From: Arcuatula senhousia
Lineage: Eukaryota > Mollusca > Bivalvia > Mytilida > Mytilidae
Reading direction: 5' to 3'
NCBI GenBank assembly: GCA_963971305.1
Contig: CAXARO010001849.1
Span: 25,964-89,963 of the forward strand
DNA length: 64,000 nt
This document shows positions 47,501-62,500 of this stretch, in pieces (position 1 is the stretch's first letter; every line of letters begins with the position of its first letter). The notes beneath the pieces were generated by a model. It searched no databases and had not been told where the DNA came from. It saw only the letters and a program-made list of their open reading frames with translations. A program made the translations under genes and the position numbers.

Positions 47501-50500
47501 ATCTTCCATTCGGGCGGTATGATGTTTTCTGATAAAACCATAAGTCGTATTTCTTAAAATTGAGTATTTTCTAAAAGTCGACATGCTGCGCAAGGTAGTA
47601 CAACAAAAAATAAGCGTGTAGCGCTTATCATTGCAGAATATACCCCGATAGCTTTATTTTTTTTCACTTGTTTTTCGAGAAAAACGTCAAAAAATTTGCG
47701 TCCTGAAAAAATCACCCGTTCAAGCGGTATCATGTGCTAGAGTAAAACTATGAGTAATATTGAGTAAAACTAAGTATTTTCTAAAAGTAGACATGTTGCG
47801 CTAAATAGTATATGCTATTTGGAGCATGTAGCGCTAATAATAGCGCGAGACCAAAACAATATCTTCATGTTTTTTACTTGTTTTTCGGGAAAAACGTCAT
47901 AAAATTGGCGCTGTGAAAAAATCTTCCATTCGGGCGGTATGATGTTTTCTGATAAAACCATAAGTCGTATTTCTTAAAATTGAGTATTTTCTAAAAGTCG
48001 ACATGCTGCGCAAGGTAGTACAACAAAAAATAAGCGTGTAGCGCTTATCATTGCAGAATATACCCCGATAGCTTTATTTTTTTTCACTTGTTTTTCGAGA
48101 AAAACGTCAAAAAATTTGCGTCCTGAAAAAATCACCCGTTCAAGCGGTATCATGTGCTAGAGTAAAACTATGAGTAATATTGAGTAAAACTAAGTATTTT
48201 CTAAAAGTAGACATGTTGCGCTAAATAGTATATGCTATTTGGAGCATGTAGCGCTAATAATAGCGCGAGACCAAAACAATATCTTCATGTTTTTTACTTG
48301 TTTTTCGGGAAAAACGTCATAAAATTGGCGCTGTGAAAAAATCTTCCATTCGGGCGGTATGATGTTTTCTGATAAAACCATAAGTCGTATTTCTTAAAAT
48401 TGAGTATTTTCTAAAAGTCGACATGCTGCGCAAGGTAGTACAACAAAAAATAAGCGTGTAGCGCTTATCATTGCAGAATATACCCCGATAGCTTTATTTT
48501 TTTTCACTTGTTTTTCGAGAAAAACGTCAAAAAATTTGCGTCCTGAAAAAATCACCCGTTCAAGCGGTATCATGTGCTAGAGTAAAACTATGAGTAATAT
48601 TGAGTAAAACTAAGTATTTTCTAAAAGTAGACATGTTGCGCTAAATAGTATATGCTATTTGGAGCATGTAGCGCTAATAATAGCGCGAGACCAAAACAAT
48701 ATCTTCATGTTTTTTACTTGTTTTTCGGGAAAAACGTCATAAAATTGGCGCTGTGAAAAAATCTTCCATTCGGGCGGTATGATGTTTTCTGATAAAACCA
48801 TAAGTCGTATTTCTTAAAATTGAGTATTTTCTAAAAGTCGACATGCTGCGCAAGGTAGTACAACAAAAAATAAGCGTGTAGCGCTTATCATTGCAGAATA
48901 TACCCCGATAGCTTTATTTTTTTTCACTTGTTTTTCGAGAAAAACGTCAAAAAATTTGCGTCCTGAAAAAATCACCCGTTCAAGCGGTATCATGTGCTAG
49001 AGTAAAACTATGAGTAATATTGAGTAAAACTAAGTATTTTCTAAAAGTAGACATGTTGCGCTAAATAGTATATGCTATTTGGAGCATGTAGCGCTAATAA
49101 TAGCGCGAGACCAAAACAATATCTTCATGTTTTTTACTTGTTTTTCGGGAAAAACGTCATAAAATTGGCGCTGTGAAAAAATCTTCCATTCGGGCGGTAT
49201 GATGTTTTCTGATAAAACCATAAGTCGTATTTCTTAAAATTGAGTATTTTCTAAAAGTCGACATGCTGCGCAAGGTAGTACAACAAAAAATAAGCGTGTA
49301 GCGCTTATCATTGCAGAATATACCCCGATAGCTTTATTTTTTTTCACTTGTTTTTCGAGAAAAACGTCAAAAAATTTGCGTCCTGAAAAAATCACCCGTT
49401 CAAGCGGTATCATGTGCTAGAGTAAAACTATGAGTAATATTGAGTAAAACTAAGTATTTTCTAAAAGTAGACATGTTGCGCTAAATAGTATATGCTATTT
49501 GGAGCATGTAGCGCTAATAATAGCGCGAGACCAAAACAATATCTTCATGTTTTTTACTTGTTTTTCGGGAAAAACGTCATAAAATTGGCGCTGTGAAAAA
49601 ATCTTCCATTCGGGCGGTATGATGTTTTCTGATAAAACCATAAGTCGTATTTCTTAAAATTGAGTATTTTCTAAAAGTCGACATGCTGCGCAAGGTAGTA
49701 CAACAAAAAATAAGCGTGTAGCGCTTATCATTGCAGAATATACCCCGATAGCTTTATTTTTTTTCACTTGTTTTTCGAGAAAAACGTCAAAAAATTTGCG
49801 TCCTGAAAAAATCACCCGTTCAAGCGGTATCATGTGCTAGAGTAAAACTATGAGTAATATTGAGTAAAACTAAGTATTTTCTAAAAGTAGACATGTTGCG
49901 CTAAATAGTATATGCTATTTGGAGCATGTAGCGCTAATAATAGCGCGAGACCAAAACAATATCTTCATGTTTTTTACTTGTTTTTCGGGAAAAACGTCAT
50001 AAAATTGGCGCTGTGAAAAAATCTTCCATTCGGGCGGTATGATGTTTTCTGATAAAACCATAAGTCGTATTTCTTAAAATTGAGTATTTTCTAAAAGTCG
50101 ACATGCTGCGCAAGGTAGTACAACAAAAAATAAGCGTGTAGCGCTTATCATTGCAGAATATACCCCGATAGCTTTATTTTTTTTCACTTGTTTTTCGAGA
50201 AAAACGTCAAAAAATTTGCGTCCTGAAAAAATCACCCGTTCAAGCGGTATCATGTGCTAGAGTAAAACTATGAGTAATATTGAGTAAAACTAAGTATTTT
50301 CTAAAAGTAGACATGTTGCGCTAAATAGTATATGCTATTTGGAGCATGTAGCGCTAATAATAGCGCGAGACCAAAACAATATCTTCATGTTTTTTACTTG
50401 TTTTTCGGGAAAAACGTCATAAAATTGGCGCTGTGAAAAAATCTTCCATTCGGGCGGTATGATGTTTTCTGATAAAACCATAAGTCGTATTTCTTAAAAT

Positions 50501-53500
50501 TGAGTATTTTCTAAAAGTCGACATGCTGCGCAAGGTAGTACAACAAAAAATAAGCGTGTAGCGCTTATCATTGCAGAATATACCCCGATAGCTTTATTTT
50601 TTTTCACTTGTTTTTCGAGAAAAACGTCAAAAAATTTGCGTCCTGAAAAAATCACCCGTTCAAGCGGTATCATGTGCTAGAGTAAAACTATGAGTAATAT
50701 TGAGTAAAACTAAGTATTTTCTAAAAGTAGACATGTTGCGCTAAATAGTATATGCTATTTGGAGCATGTAGCGCTAATAATAGCGCGAGACCAAAACAAT
50801 ATCTTCATGTTTTTTACTTGTTTTTCGGGAAAAACGTCATAAAATTGGCGCTGTGAAAAAATCTTCCATTCGGGCGGTATGATGTTTTCTGATAAAACCA
50901 TAAGTCGTATTTCTTAAAATTGAGTATTTTCTAAAAGTCGACATGCTGCGCAAGGTAGTACAACAAAAAATAAGCGTGTAGCGCTTATCATTGCAGAATA
51001 TACCCCGATAGCTTTATTTTTTTTCACTTGTTTTTCGAGAAAAACGTCAAAAAATTTGCGTCCTGAAAAAATCACCCGTTCAAGCGGTATCATGTGCTAG
51101 AGTAAAACTATGAGTAATATTGAGTAAAACTAAGTATTTTCTAAAAGTAGACATGTTGCGCTAAATAGTATATGCTATTTGGAGCATGTAGCGCTAATAA
51201 TAGCGCGAGACCAAAACAATATCTTCATGTTTTTTACTTGTTTTTCGGGAAAAACGTCATAAAATTGGCGCTGTGAAAAAATCTTCCATTCGGGCGGTAT
51301 GATGTTTTCTGATAAAACCATAAGTCGTATTTCTTAAAATTGAGTATTTTCTAAAAGTCGACATGCTGCGCAAGGTAGTACAACAAAAAATAAGCGTGTA
51401 GCGCTTATCATTGCAGAATATACCCCGATAGCTTTATTTTTTTTCACTTGTTTTTCGAGAAAAACGTCAAAAAATTTGCGTCCTGAAAAAATCACCCGTT
51501 CAAGCGGTATCATGTGCTAGAGTAAAACTATGAGTAATATTGAGTAAAACTAAGTATTTTCTAAAAGTAGACATGTTGCGCTAAATAGTATATGCTATTT
51601 GGAGCATGTAGCGCTAATAATAGCGCGAGACCAAAACAATATCTTCATGTTTTTTACTTGTTTTTCGGGAAAAACGTCATAAAATTGGCGCTGTGAAAAA
51701 ATCTTCCATTCGGGCGGTATGATGTTTTCTGATAAAACCATAAGTCGTATTTCTTAAAATTGAGTATTTTCTAAAAGTCGACATGCTGCGCAAGGTAGTA
51801 CAACAAAAAATAAGCGTGTAGCGCTTATCATTGCAGAATATACCCCGATAGCTTTATTTTTTTTCACTTGTTTTTCGAGAAAAACGTCAAAAAATTTGCG
51901 TCCTGAAAAAATCACCCGTTCAAGCGGTATCATGTGCTAGAGTAAAACTATGAGTAATATTGAGTAAAACTAAGTATTTTCTAAAAGTAGACATGTTGCG
52001 CTAAATAGTATATGCTATTTGGAGCATGTAGCGCTAATAATAGCGCGAGACCAAAACAATATCTTCATGTTTTTTACTTGTTTTTCGGGAAAAACGTCAT
52101 AAAATTGGCGCTGTGAAAAAATCTTCCATTCGGGCGGTATGATGTTTTCTGATAAAACCATAAGTCGTATTTCTTAAAATTGAGTATTTTCTAAAAGTCG
52201 ACATGCTGCGCAAGGTAGTACAACAAAAAATAAGCGTGTAGCGCTTATCATTGCAGAATATACCCCGATAGCTTTATTTTTTTTCACTTGTTTTTCGAGA
52301 AAAACGTCAAAAAATTTGCGTCCTGAAAAAATCACCCGTTCAAGCGGTATCATGTGCTAGAGTAAAACTATGAGTAATATTGAGTAAAACTAAGTATTTT
52401 CTAAAAGTAGACATGTTGCGCTAAATAGTATATGCTATTTGGAGCATGTAGCGCTAATAATAGCGCGAGACCAAAACAATATCTTCATGTTTTTTACTTG
52501 TTTTTCGGGAAAAACGTCATAAAATTGGCGCTGTGAAAAAATCTTCCATTCGGGCGGTATGATGTTTTCTGATAAAACCATAAGTCGTATTTCTTAAAAT
52601 TGAGTATTTTCTAAAAGTCGACATGCTGCGCAAGGTAGTACAACAAAAAATAAGCGTGTAGCGCTTATCATTGCAGAATATACCCCGATAGCTTTATTTT
52701 TTTTCACTTGTTTTTCGAGAAAAACGTCAAAAAATTTGCGTCCTGAAAAAATCACCCGTTCAAGCGGTATCATGTGCTAGAGTAAAACTATGAGTAATAT
52801 TGAGTAAAACTAAGTATTTTCTAAAAGTAGACATGTTGCGCTAAATAGTATATGCTATTTGGAGCATGTAGCGCTAATAATAGCGCGAGACCAAAACAAT
52901 ATCTTCATGTTTTTTACTTGTTTTTCGGGAAAAACGTCATAAAATTGGCGCTGTGAAAAAATCTTCCATTCGGGCGGTATGATGTTTTCTGATAAAACCA
53001 TAAGTCGTATTTCTTAAAATTGAGTATTTTCTAAAAGTCGACATGCTGCGCAAGGTAGTACAACAAAAAATAAGCGTGTAGCGCTTATCATTGCAGAATA
53101 TACCCCGATAGCTTTATTTTTTTTCACTTGTTTTTCGAGAAAAACGTCAAAAAATTTGCGTCCTGAAAAAATCACCCGTTCAAGCGGTATCATGTGCTAG
53201 AGTAAAACTATGAGTAATATTGAGTAAAACTAAGTATTTTCTAAAAGTAGACATGTTGCGCTAAATAGTATATGCTATTTGGAGCATGTAGCGATAATAA
53301 TAGCGCGAGACCAAAACAATATCTTCATGTTTTTTACTTGTTTTTCGGGAAAAACGTCATAAAATTGGCGCTGTGAAAAAATCTTCCATTCGGGCGGTAT
53401 GATGTTTTCTGATAAAACCATAAGTCGTATTTCTTAAAATTGAGTATTTTCTAAAAGTCGACATGCTGCGCAAGGTAGTACAACAAAAAAAAAGCGTGTA

Positions 53501-56500
53501 GCGCTTATCATTGCAGAATATACCCCGATAGCTTTATTTTTTTTCACTTGTTTTTCGAGAAAAACGTCAAAAAATTTGCGTCCTGAAAAAATCACCCGTT
53601 CAAGCGGTATCATGTGCTAGAGTAAAACTATGAGTAATATTGAGTAAAACTAAGTATTTTCTAAAAGTAGACATGTTGCGCTAAATAGTATATGCTATTT
53701 GGAGCATGTAGCGCTAATAATAGCGCGAGACCAAAACAATATCTTCATGTTTTTTACTTGTTTTTCGGGAAAAACGTCATAAAATTGGCGCTGTGAAAAA
53801 ATCTTCCATTCGGGCGGTATGATGTTTTCTGATAAAACCATAAGTCGTATTTCTTAAAATTGAGTATTTTCTAAAAGTCGACATGCTGCGCAAGGTAGTA
53901 CAACAAAAAATAAGCGTGTAGCGCTTATCATTGCAGAATATACCCCGATAGCTTTATTTTTTTTCACTTGTTTTTCGAGAAAAACGTCAAAAAATTTGCG
54001 TCCTGAAAAAATCACCCGTTCAAGCGGTATCATGTGCTAGAGTAAAACTATGAGTAATATTGAGTAAAACTAAGTATTTTCTAAAAGTAGACATGTTGCG
54101 CTAAATAGTATATGCTATTTGGAGCATGTAGCGCTAATAATAGCGCGAGACCAAAACAATATCTTCATGTTTTTTACTTGTTTTTCGGAAAAACGTCATA
54201 AAATTGGCGCTGTGAAAAAATCTTCCATTCGGGCGGTATGATGTTTTCTGATAAAACCATAAGTCGTATTTCTTAAAATTGAGTATTTTCTAAAAGTCGA
54301 CATGCTGCGCAAGGTAGTACAACAAAAAATAAGCGTGTAGCGCTTATCATTGCAGAATATACCCCGATAGCTTTATTTTTTTTCACTTGTTTTTCGAGAA
54401 AAACGTCAAAAAATTTGCGTCCTGAAAAAATCACCCGTTCAAGCGGTATCATGTGCTAGAGTAAAACTATGAGTAATATTGAGTAAAACTAAGTATTTTC
54501 TAAAAGTAGACATGTTGCGCTAAATAGTATATGCTATTTGGAGCATGTAGCGCTAATAATAGCGCGAGACCAAAACAATATCTTCATGTTTTTTACTTGT
54601 TTTTCGGGAAAAACGTCATAAAATTGGCGCTGTGAAAAAATCTTCCATTCGGGCGGTATGATGTTTTCTGATAAAACCATAAGTCGTATTTCTTAAAATT
54701 GAGTATTTTCTAAAAGTCGACATGCTGCGCAAGGTAGTACAACAAAAAATAAGCGTGTAGCGCTTATCATTGCAGAATATACCCCGATAGCTTTATTTTT
54801 TTTCACTTGTTTTTCGAGAAAAACGTCAAAAAATTTGCGTCCTGAAAAAATCACCCGTTCAAGCGGTATCATGTGCTAGAGTAAAACTATGAGTAATATT
54901 GAGTAAAACTAAGTATTTTCTAAAAGTAGACATGTTGCGCTAAATAGTATATGCTATTTGGAGCATGTAGCGCTAATAATAGCGCGAGACCAAAACAATA
55001 TCTTCATGTTTTTTACTTGTTTTTCGGGAAAAACGTCATAAAATTGGCGCTGTGAAAAAATCTTCCATTCGGGCGGTATGATGTTTTCTGATAAAACCAT
55101 AAGTCGTATTTCTTAAAATTGAGTATTTTCTAAAAGTCGACATGCTGCGCAAGGTAGTACAACAAAAAAAAAGCGTGTAGCGCTTATCATTGCAGAATAT
55201 ACCCCGATAGCTTTATTTTTTTTCACTTGTTTTTCGAGAAAAACGTCAAAAAATTTGCGTCCTGAAAAAATCACCCGTTCAAGCGGTATCATGTGCTAGA
55301 GTAAAACTATGAGTAATATTGAGTAAAACTAAGTATTTTCTAAAAGTAGACATGTTGCGCTAAATAGTATATGCTATTTGGAGCATGTAGCGCTAATAAT
55401 AGCGCGAGACCAAAACAATATCTTCATGTTTTTTACTTGTTTTTCGGGAAAAACGTCATAAAATTGGCGCTGTGAAAAAATCTTCCATTCGGGCGGTATG
55501 ATGTTTTCTGATAAAACCATAAGTCGTATTTCTTAAAATTGAGTATTTTCTAAAAGTCGACATGCTGCGCAAGGTAGTACAACAAAAAATAAGCGTGTAG
55601 CGCTTATCATTGCAGAATATACCCCGATAGCTTTATTTTTTTTCACTTGTTTTTCGAGAAAAACGTCAAAAAATTTGCGTCCTGAAAAAATCACCCGTTC
55701 AAGCGGTATCATGTGCTAGAGTAAAACTATGAGTAATATTGAGTAAAACTAAGTATTTTCTAAAAGTAGACATGTTGCGCTAAATAGTATATGCTATTTG
55801 GAGCATGTAGCGCTAATAATAGCGCGAGACCAAAACAATATCTTCATGTTTTTTACTTGTTTTTCGGGAAAAACGTCATAAAATTGGCGCTGTGAAAAAA
55901 TCTTCCATTCGGGCGGTATGATGTTTTCTGATAAAACCATAAGTCGTATTTCTTAAAATTGAGTATTTTCTAAAAGTCGACATGCTGCGCAAGGTAGTAC
56001 AACAAAAAATAAGCGTGTAGCGCTTATCATTGCAGAATATACCCCGATAGCTTTATTTTTTTTCACTTGTTTTTCGAGAAAAACGTCAAAAAATTTGCGT
56101 CCTGAAAAAATCACCCGTTCAAGCGGTATCATGTGCTAGAGTAAAACTATGAGTAATATTGAGTAAAACTAAGTATTTTCTAAAAGTAGACATGTTGCGC
56201 TAAATAGTATATGCTATTTGGAGCATGTAGCGCTAATAATAGCGCGAGACCAAAACAATATCTTCATGTTTTTTACTTGTTTTTCGGGAAAAACGTCATA
56301 AAATTGGCGCTGTGAAAAAATCTTCCATTCGGGCGGTATGATGTTTTCTGATAAAACCATAAGTCGTATTTCTTAAAATTGAGTATTTTCTAAAAGTCGA
56401 CATGCTGCGCAAGGTAGTACAACAACAAAAAAGCGTGTAGCGCTTATCATTGCAGAATATACCCCGATAGCTTTATTTTTTTTCACTTGTTTTTCGAGAA

Positions 56501-59500
56501 AAACGTCAAAAAATTTGCGTCCTGAAAAAATCACCCGTTCAAGCGGTATCATGTGCTAGAGTAAAACTATGAGTAATATTGAGTAAAACTAAGTATTTTC
56601 TAAAAGTAGACATGTTGCGCTAAATAGTATATGCTATTTGGAGCATGTAGCGCTAATAATAGCGCGAGACCAAAACAATATCTTCATGTTTTTTACTTGT
56701 TTTTCGGGAAAAACGTCATAAAATTGGCGCTGTGAAAAAATCTTCCATTCGGGCGGTATGATGTTTTCTGATAAAACCATAAGTCGTATTTCTTAAAATT
56801 GAGTATTTTCTAAAAGTCGACATGCTGCGCAAGGTAGTACAACAAAAAATAAGCGTGTAGCGCTTATCATTGCAGAATATACCCCGATAGCTTTATTTTT
56901 TTTCACTTGTTTTTCGAGAAAAACGTCAAAAAATTTGCGTCCTGAAAAAATCACCCGTTCAAGCGGTATCATGTGCTAGAGTAAAACTATGAGTAATATT
57001 GAGTAAAACTAAGTATTTTCTAAAAGTAGACATGTTGCGCTAAATAGTATATGCTATTTGGAGCATGTAGCGCTAATAATAGCGCGAGACCAAAACAATA
57101 TCTTCATGTTTTTTACTTGTTTTTCGGGAAAAACGTCATAAAATTGGCGCTGTGAAAAAATCTTCCATTCGGGCGGTATGATGTTTTCTGATAAAACCAT
57201 AAGTCGTATTTCTTAAAATTGAGTATTTTCTAAAAGTCGACATGCTGCGCAAGGTAGTACAACAAAAAATAAGCGTGTAGCGCTTATCATTGCAGAATAT
57301 ACCCCGATAGCTTTATTTTTTTTCACTTGTTTTTCGAGAAAAACGTCAAAAAATTTGCGTCCTGAAAAAATCACCCGTTCAAGCGGTATCATGTGCTAGA
57401 GTAAAACTATGAGTAATATTGAGTAAAACTAAGTATTTTCTAAAAGTAGACATGTTGCGCTAAATAGTATATGCTATTTGGAGCATGTAGCGCTAATAAT
57501 AGCGCGAGACCAAAACAATATCTTCATGTTTTTTACTTGTTTTTCGGGAAAAACGTCATAAAATTGGCGCTGTGAAAAAATCTTCCATTCGGGCGGTATG
57601 ATGTTTTCTGATAAAACCATAAGTCGTATTTCTTAAAATTGAGTATTTTCTAAAAGTCGACATGCTGCGCAAGGTAGTACAACAAAAAATAAGCGTGTAG
57701 CGCTTATCATTGCAGAATATACCCCGATAGCTTTATTTTTTTTCACTTGTTTTTCGAGAAAAACGTCAAAAAATTTGCGTCCTGAAAAAATCACCCGTTC
57801 AAGCGGTATCATGTGCTAGAGTAAAACTATGAGTAATATTGAGTAAAACTAAGTATTTTCTAAAAGTAGACATGTTGCGCTAAATAGTATATGCTATTTG
57901 GAGCATGTAGCGCTAATAATAGCGCGAGACCAAAACAATATCTTCATGTTTTTTACTTGTTTTTCGGGAAAAACGTCATAAAATTGGCGCTGTGAAAAAA
58001 TCTTCCATTCGGGCGGTATGATGTTTTCTGATAAAACCATAAGTCGTATTTCTTAAAATTGAGTATTTTCTAAAAGTCGACATGCTGCGCAAGGTAGTAC
58101 AACAAAAAATAAGCGTGTAGCGCTTATCATTGCAGAATATACCCCGATAGCTTTATTTTTTTTCACTTGTTTTTCGAGAAAAACGTCAAAAAATTTGCGT
58201 CCTGAAAAAATCACCCGTTCAAGCGGTATCATGTGCTAGAGTAAAACTATGAGTAATATTGAGTAAAACTAAGTATTTTCTAAAAGTAGACATGTTGCGC
58301 TAAATAGTATATGCTATTTGGAGCATGTAGCGCTAATAATAGCGCGAGACCAAAACAATATCTTCATGTTTTTTACTTGTTTTTCGGGAAAAACGTCATA
58401 AAATTGGCGCTGTGAAAAAATCTTCCATTCGGGCGGTATGATGTTTTCTGATAAAACCATAAGTCGTATTTCTTAAAATTGAGTATTTTCTAAAAGTCGA
58501 CATGCTGCGCAAGGTAGTACAACAAAAAATAAGCGTGTAGCGCTTATCATTGCAGAATATACCCCGATAGCTTTATTTTTTTTCACTTGTTTTTCGAGAA
58601 AAACGTCAAAAAATTTGCGTCCTGAAAAAATCACCCGTTCAAGCGGTATCATGTGCTAGAGTAAAACTATGAGTAATATTGAGTAAAACTAAGTATTTTC
58701 TAAAAGTAGACATGTTGCGCTAAATAGTATATGCTATTTGGAGCATGTAGCGCTAATAATAGCGCGAGACCAAAACAATATCTTCATGTTTTTTACTTGT
58801 TTTTCGGGAAAAACGTCATAAAATTGGCGCTGTGAAAAAATCTTCCATTCGGGCGGTATGATGTTTTCTGATAAAACCATAAGTCGTATTTCTTAAAATT
58901 GAGTATTTTCTAAAAGTCGACATGCTGCGCAAGGTAGTACAACAAAAAATAAGCGTGTAGCGCTTATCATTGCAGAATATACCCCGATAGCTTTATTTTT
59001 TTTCACTTGTTTTTCGAGAAAAACGTCAAAAAATTTGCGTCCTGAAAAAATCACCCGTTCAAGCGGTATCATGTGCTAGAGTAAAACTATGAGTAATATT
59101 GAGTAAAACTAAGTATTTTCTAAAAGTAGACATGTTGCGCTAAATAGTATATGCTATTTGGAGCATGTAGCGCTAATAATAGCGCGAGACCAAAACAATA
59201 TCTTCATGTTTTTTACTTGTTTTTCGGGAAAAACGTCATAAAATTGGCGCTGTGAAAAAATCTTCCATTCGGGCGGTATGATGTTTTCTGATAAAACCAT
59301 AAGTCGTATTTCTTAAAATTGAGTATTTTCTAAAAGTCGACATGCTGCGCAAGGTAGTATACAAAAAATAAGCGTGTAGCGCTTATCATTGCAGAATATA
59401 CCCCGATAGCTTTATTTTTTTTCACTTGTTTTTCGAGAAAAACGTCAAAAAATTTGCGTCCTGAAAAAATCACCCGTTCAAGCGGTATCATGTGCTAGAG

Positions 59501-62500
59501 TAAAACTATGAGTAATATTGAGTAAAACTAAGTATTTTCTAAAAGTAGACATGTTGCGCTAAATAGTATATGCTATTTGGAGCATGTAGCGCTAATAATA
59601 GCGCGAGACCAAAACAATATCTTCATGTTTTTTACTTGTTTTTCGGGAAAAACGTCATAAAATTGGCGCTGTGAAAAAATCTTCCATTCGGGCGGTATGA
59701 TGTTTTCTGATAAAACCATAAGTCGTATTTCTTAAAATTGAGTATTTTCTAAAAGTCGACATGCTGCGCAAGGTAGTACAACAAAAAATAAGCGTGTAGC
59801 GCTTATCATTGCAGAATATACCCCGATAGCTTTATTTTTTTTCACTTGTTTTTCGAGAAAAACGTCAAAAAATTTGCGTCCTGAAAAAATCACCCGTTCA
59901 AGCGGTATCATGTGCTAGAGTAAAACTATGAGTAATATTGAGTAAAACTAAGTATTTTCTAAAAGTAGACATGTTGCGCTAAATAGTATATGCTATTTGG
60001 AGCATGTAGCGCTAATAATAGCGCGAGACCAAAACAATATCTTCATGTTTTTTACTTGTTTTTCGGGAAAAACGTCATAAAATTGGCGCTGTGAAAAAAT
60101 CTTCCATTCGGGCGGTATGATGTTTTCTGATAAAACCATAAGTCGTATTTCTTAAAATTGAGTATTTTCTAAAAGTCGACATGCTGCGCAAGGTAGTACA
60201 ACAAAAAATAAGCGTGTAGCGCTTATCATTGCAGAATATACCCCGATAGCTTTATTTTTTTTCACTTGTTTTTCGAGAAAAACGTCAAAAAATTTGCGTC
60301 CTGAAAAAATCACCCGTTCAAGCGGTATCATGTGCTAGAGTAAAACTATGAGTAATATTGAGTAAAACTAAGTATTTTCTAAAAGTAGACATGTTGCGCT
60401 AAATAGTATATGCTATTTGGAGCATGTAGCGCTAATAATAGCGCGAGACCAAAACAATATCTTCATGTTTTTTACTTGTTTTTCGGGAAAAACGTCATAA
60501 AATTGGCGCTGTGAAAAAATCTTCCATTCGGGCGGTATGATGTTTTCTGATAAAACCATAAGTCGTATTTCTTAAAATTGAGTATTTTCTAAAAGTCGAC
60601 ATGCTGCGCAAGGTAGTACAACAAAAAATAAGCGTGTAGCGCTTATCATTGCAGAATATACCCCGATAGCTTTATTTTTTTTCACTTGTTTTTCGAGAAA
60701 AACGTCAAAAAATTTGCGTCCTGAAAAAATCACCCGTTCAAGCGGTATCATGTGCTAGAGTAAAACTATGAGTAATATTGAGTAAAACTAAGTATTTTCT
60801 AAAAGTAGACATGTTGCGCTAAATAGTATATGCTATTTGGAGCATGTAGCGCTAATAATAGCGCGAGACCAAAACAATATCTTCATGTTTTTTACTTGTT
60901 TTTCGGGAAAAACGTCATAAAATTGGCGCTGTGAAAAAATCTTCCATTCGGGCGGTATGATGTTTTCTGATAAAACCATAAGTCGTATTTCTTAAAATTG
61001 AGTATTTTCTAAAAGTCGACATGCTGCGCAAGGTAGTACAACAAAAAATAAGCGTGTAGCGCTTATCATTGCAGAATATACCCCGATAGCTTTATTTTTT
61101 TTCACTTGTTTTTCGAGAAAAACGTCAAAAAATTTGCGTCCTGAAAAAATCACCCGTTCAAGCGGTATCATGTGCTAGAGTAAAACTATGAGTAATATTG
61201 AGTAAAACTAAGTATTTTCTAAAAGTAGACATGTTGCGCTAAATAGTATATGCTATTTGGAGCATGTAGCGCTAATAATAGCGCGAGACCAAAACAATAT
61301 CTTCATGTTTTTTACTTGTTTTTCGGGAAAAACGTCATAAAATTGGCGCTGTGAAAAAATCTTCCATTCGGGCGGTATGATGTTTTCTGATAAAACCATA
61401 AGTCGTATTTCTTAAAATTGAGTATTTTCTAAAAGTCGACATGCTGCGCAAGGTAGTACAACAAAAAATAAGCGTGTAGCGCTTATCATTGCAGAATATA
61501 CCCCGATAGCTTTATTTTTTTTCACTTGTTTTTCGAGAAAAACGTCAAAAAATTTGCGTCCTGAAAAAATCACCCGTTCAAGCGGTATCATGTGCTAGAG
61601 TAAAACTATGAGTAATATTGAGTAAAACTAAGTATTTTCTAAAAGTAGACATGTTGCGCTAAATAGTATATGCTATTTGGAGCATGTAGCGCTAATAATA
61701 GCGCGAGACCAAAACAATATCTTCATGTTTTTTACTTGTTTTTCGGGAAAAACGTCATAAAATTGGCGCTGTGAAAAAATCTTCCATTCGGGCGGTATGA
61801 TGTTTTCTGATAAAACCATAAGTCGTATTTCTTAAAATTGAGTATTTTCTAAAAGTCGACATGCTGCGCAAGGTAGTACAACAAAAAATAAGCGTGTAGC
61901 GCTTATCATTGCAGAATATACCCCGATAGCTTTATTTTTTTTCACTTGTTTTTCGAGAAAAACGTCAAAAAATTTGCGTCCTGAAAAAATCACCCGTTCA
62001 AGCGGTATCATGTGCTAGAGTAAAACTATGAGTAATATTGAGTAAAACTAAGTATTTTCTAAAAGTAGACATGTTGCGCTAAATAGTATATGCTATTTGG
62101 AGCATGTAGCGCTAATAATAGCGCGAGACCAAAACAATATCTTCATGTTTTTTACTTGTTTTTCGGGAAAAACGTCATAAAATTGGCGCTGTGAAAAAAT
62201 CTTCCATTCGGGCGGTATGATGTTTTCTGATAAAACCATAAGTCGTATTTCTTAAAATTGAGTATTTTCTAAAAGTCGACATGCTGCGCAAGGTAGTACA
62301 ACAAAAAATAAGCGTGTAGCGCTTATCATTGCAGAATATACCCCGATAGCTTTATTTTTTTTCACTTGTTTTTCGAGAAAAACGTCAAAAAATTTGCGTC
62401 CTGAAAAAATCACCCGTTCAAGCGGTATCATGTGCTAGAGTAAAACTATGAGTAATATTGAGTAAAACTAAGTATTTTCTAAAAGTAGACATGTTGCGCT

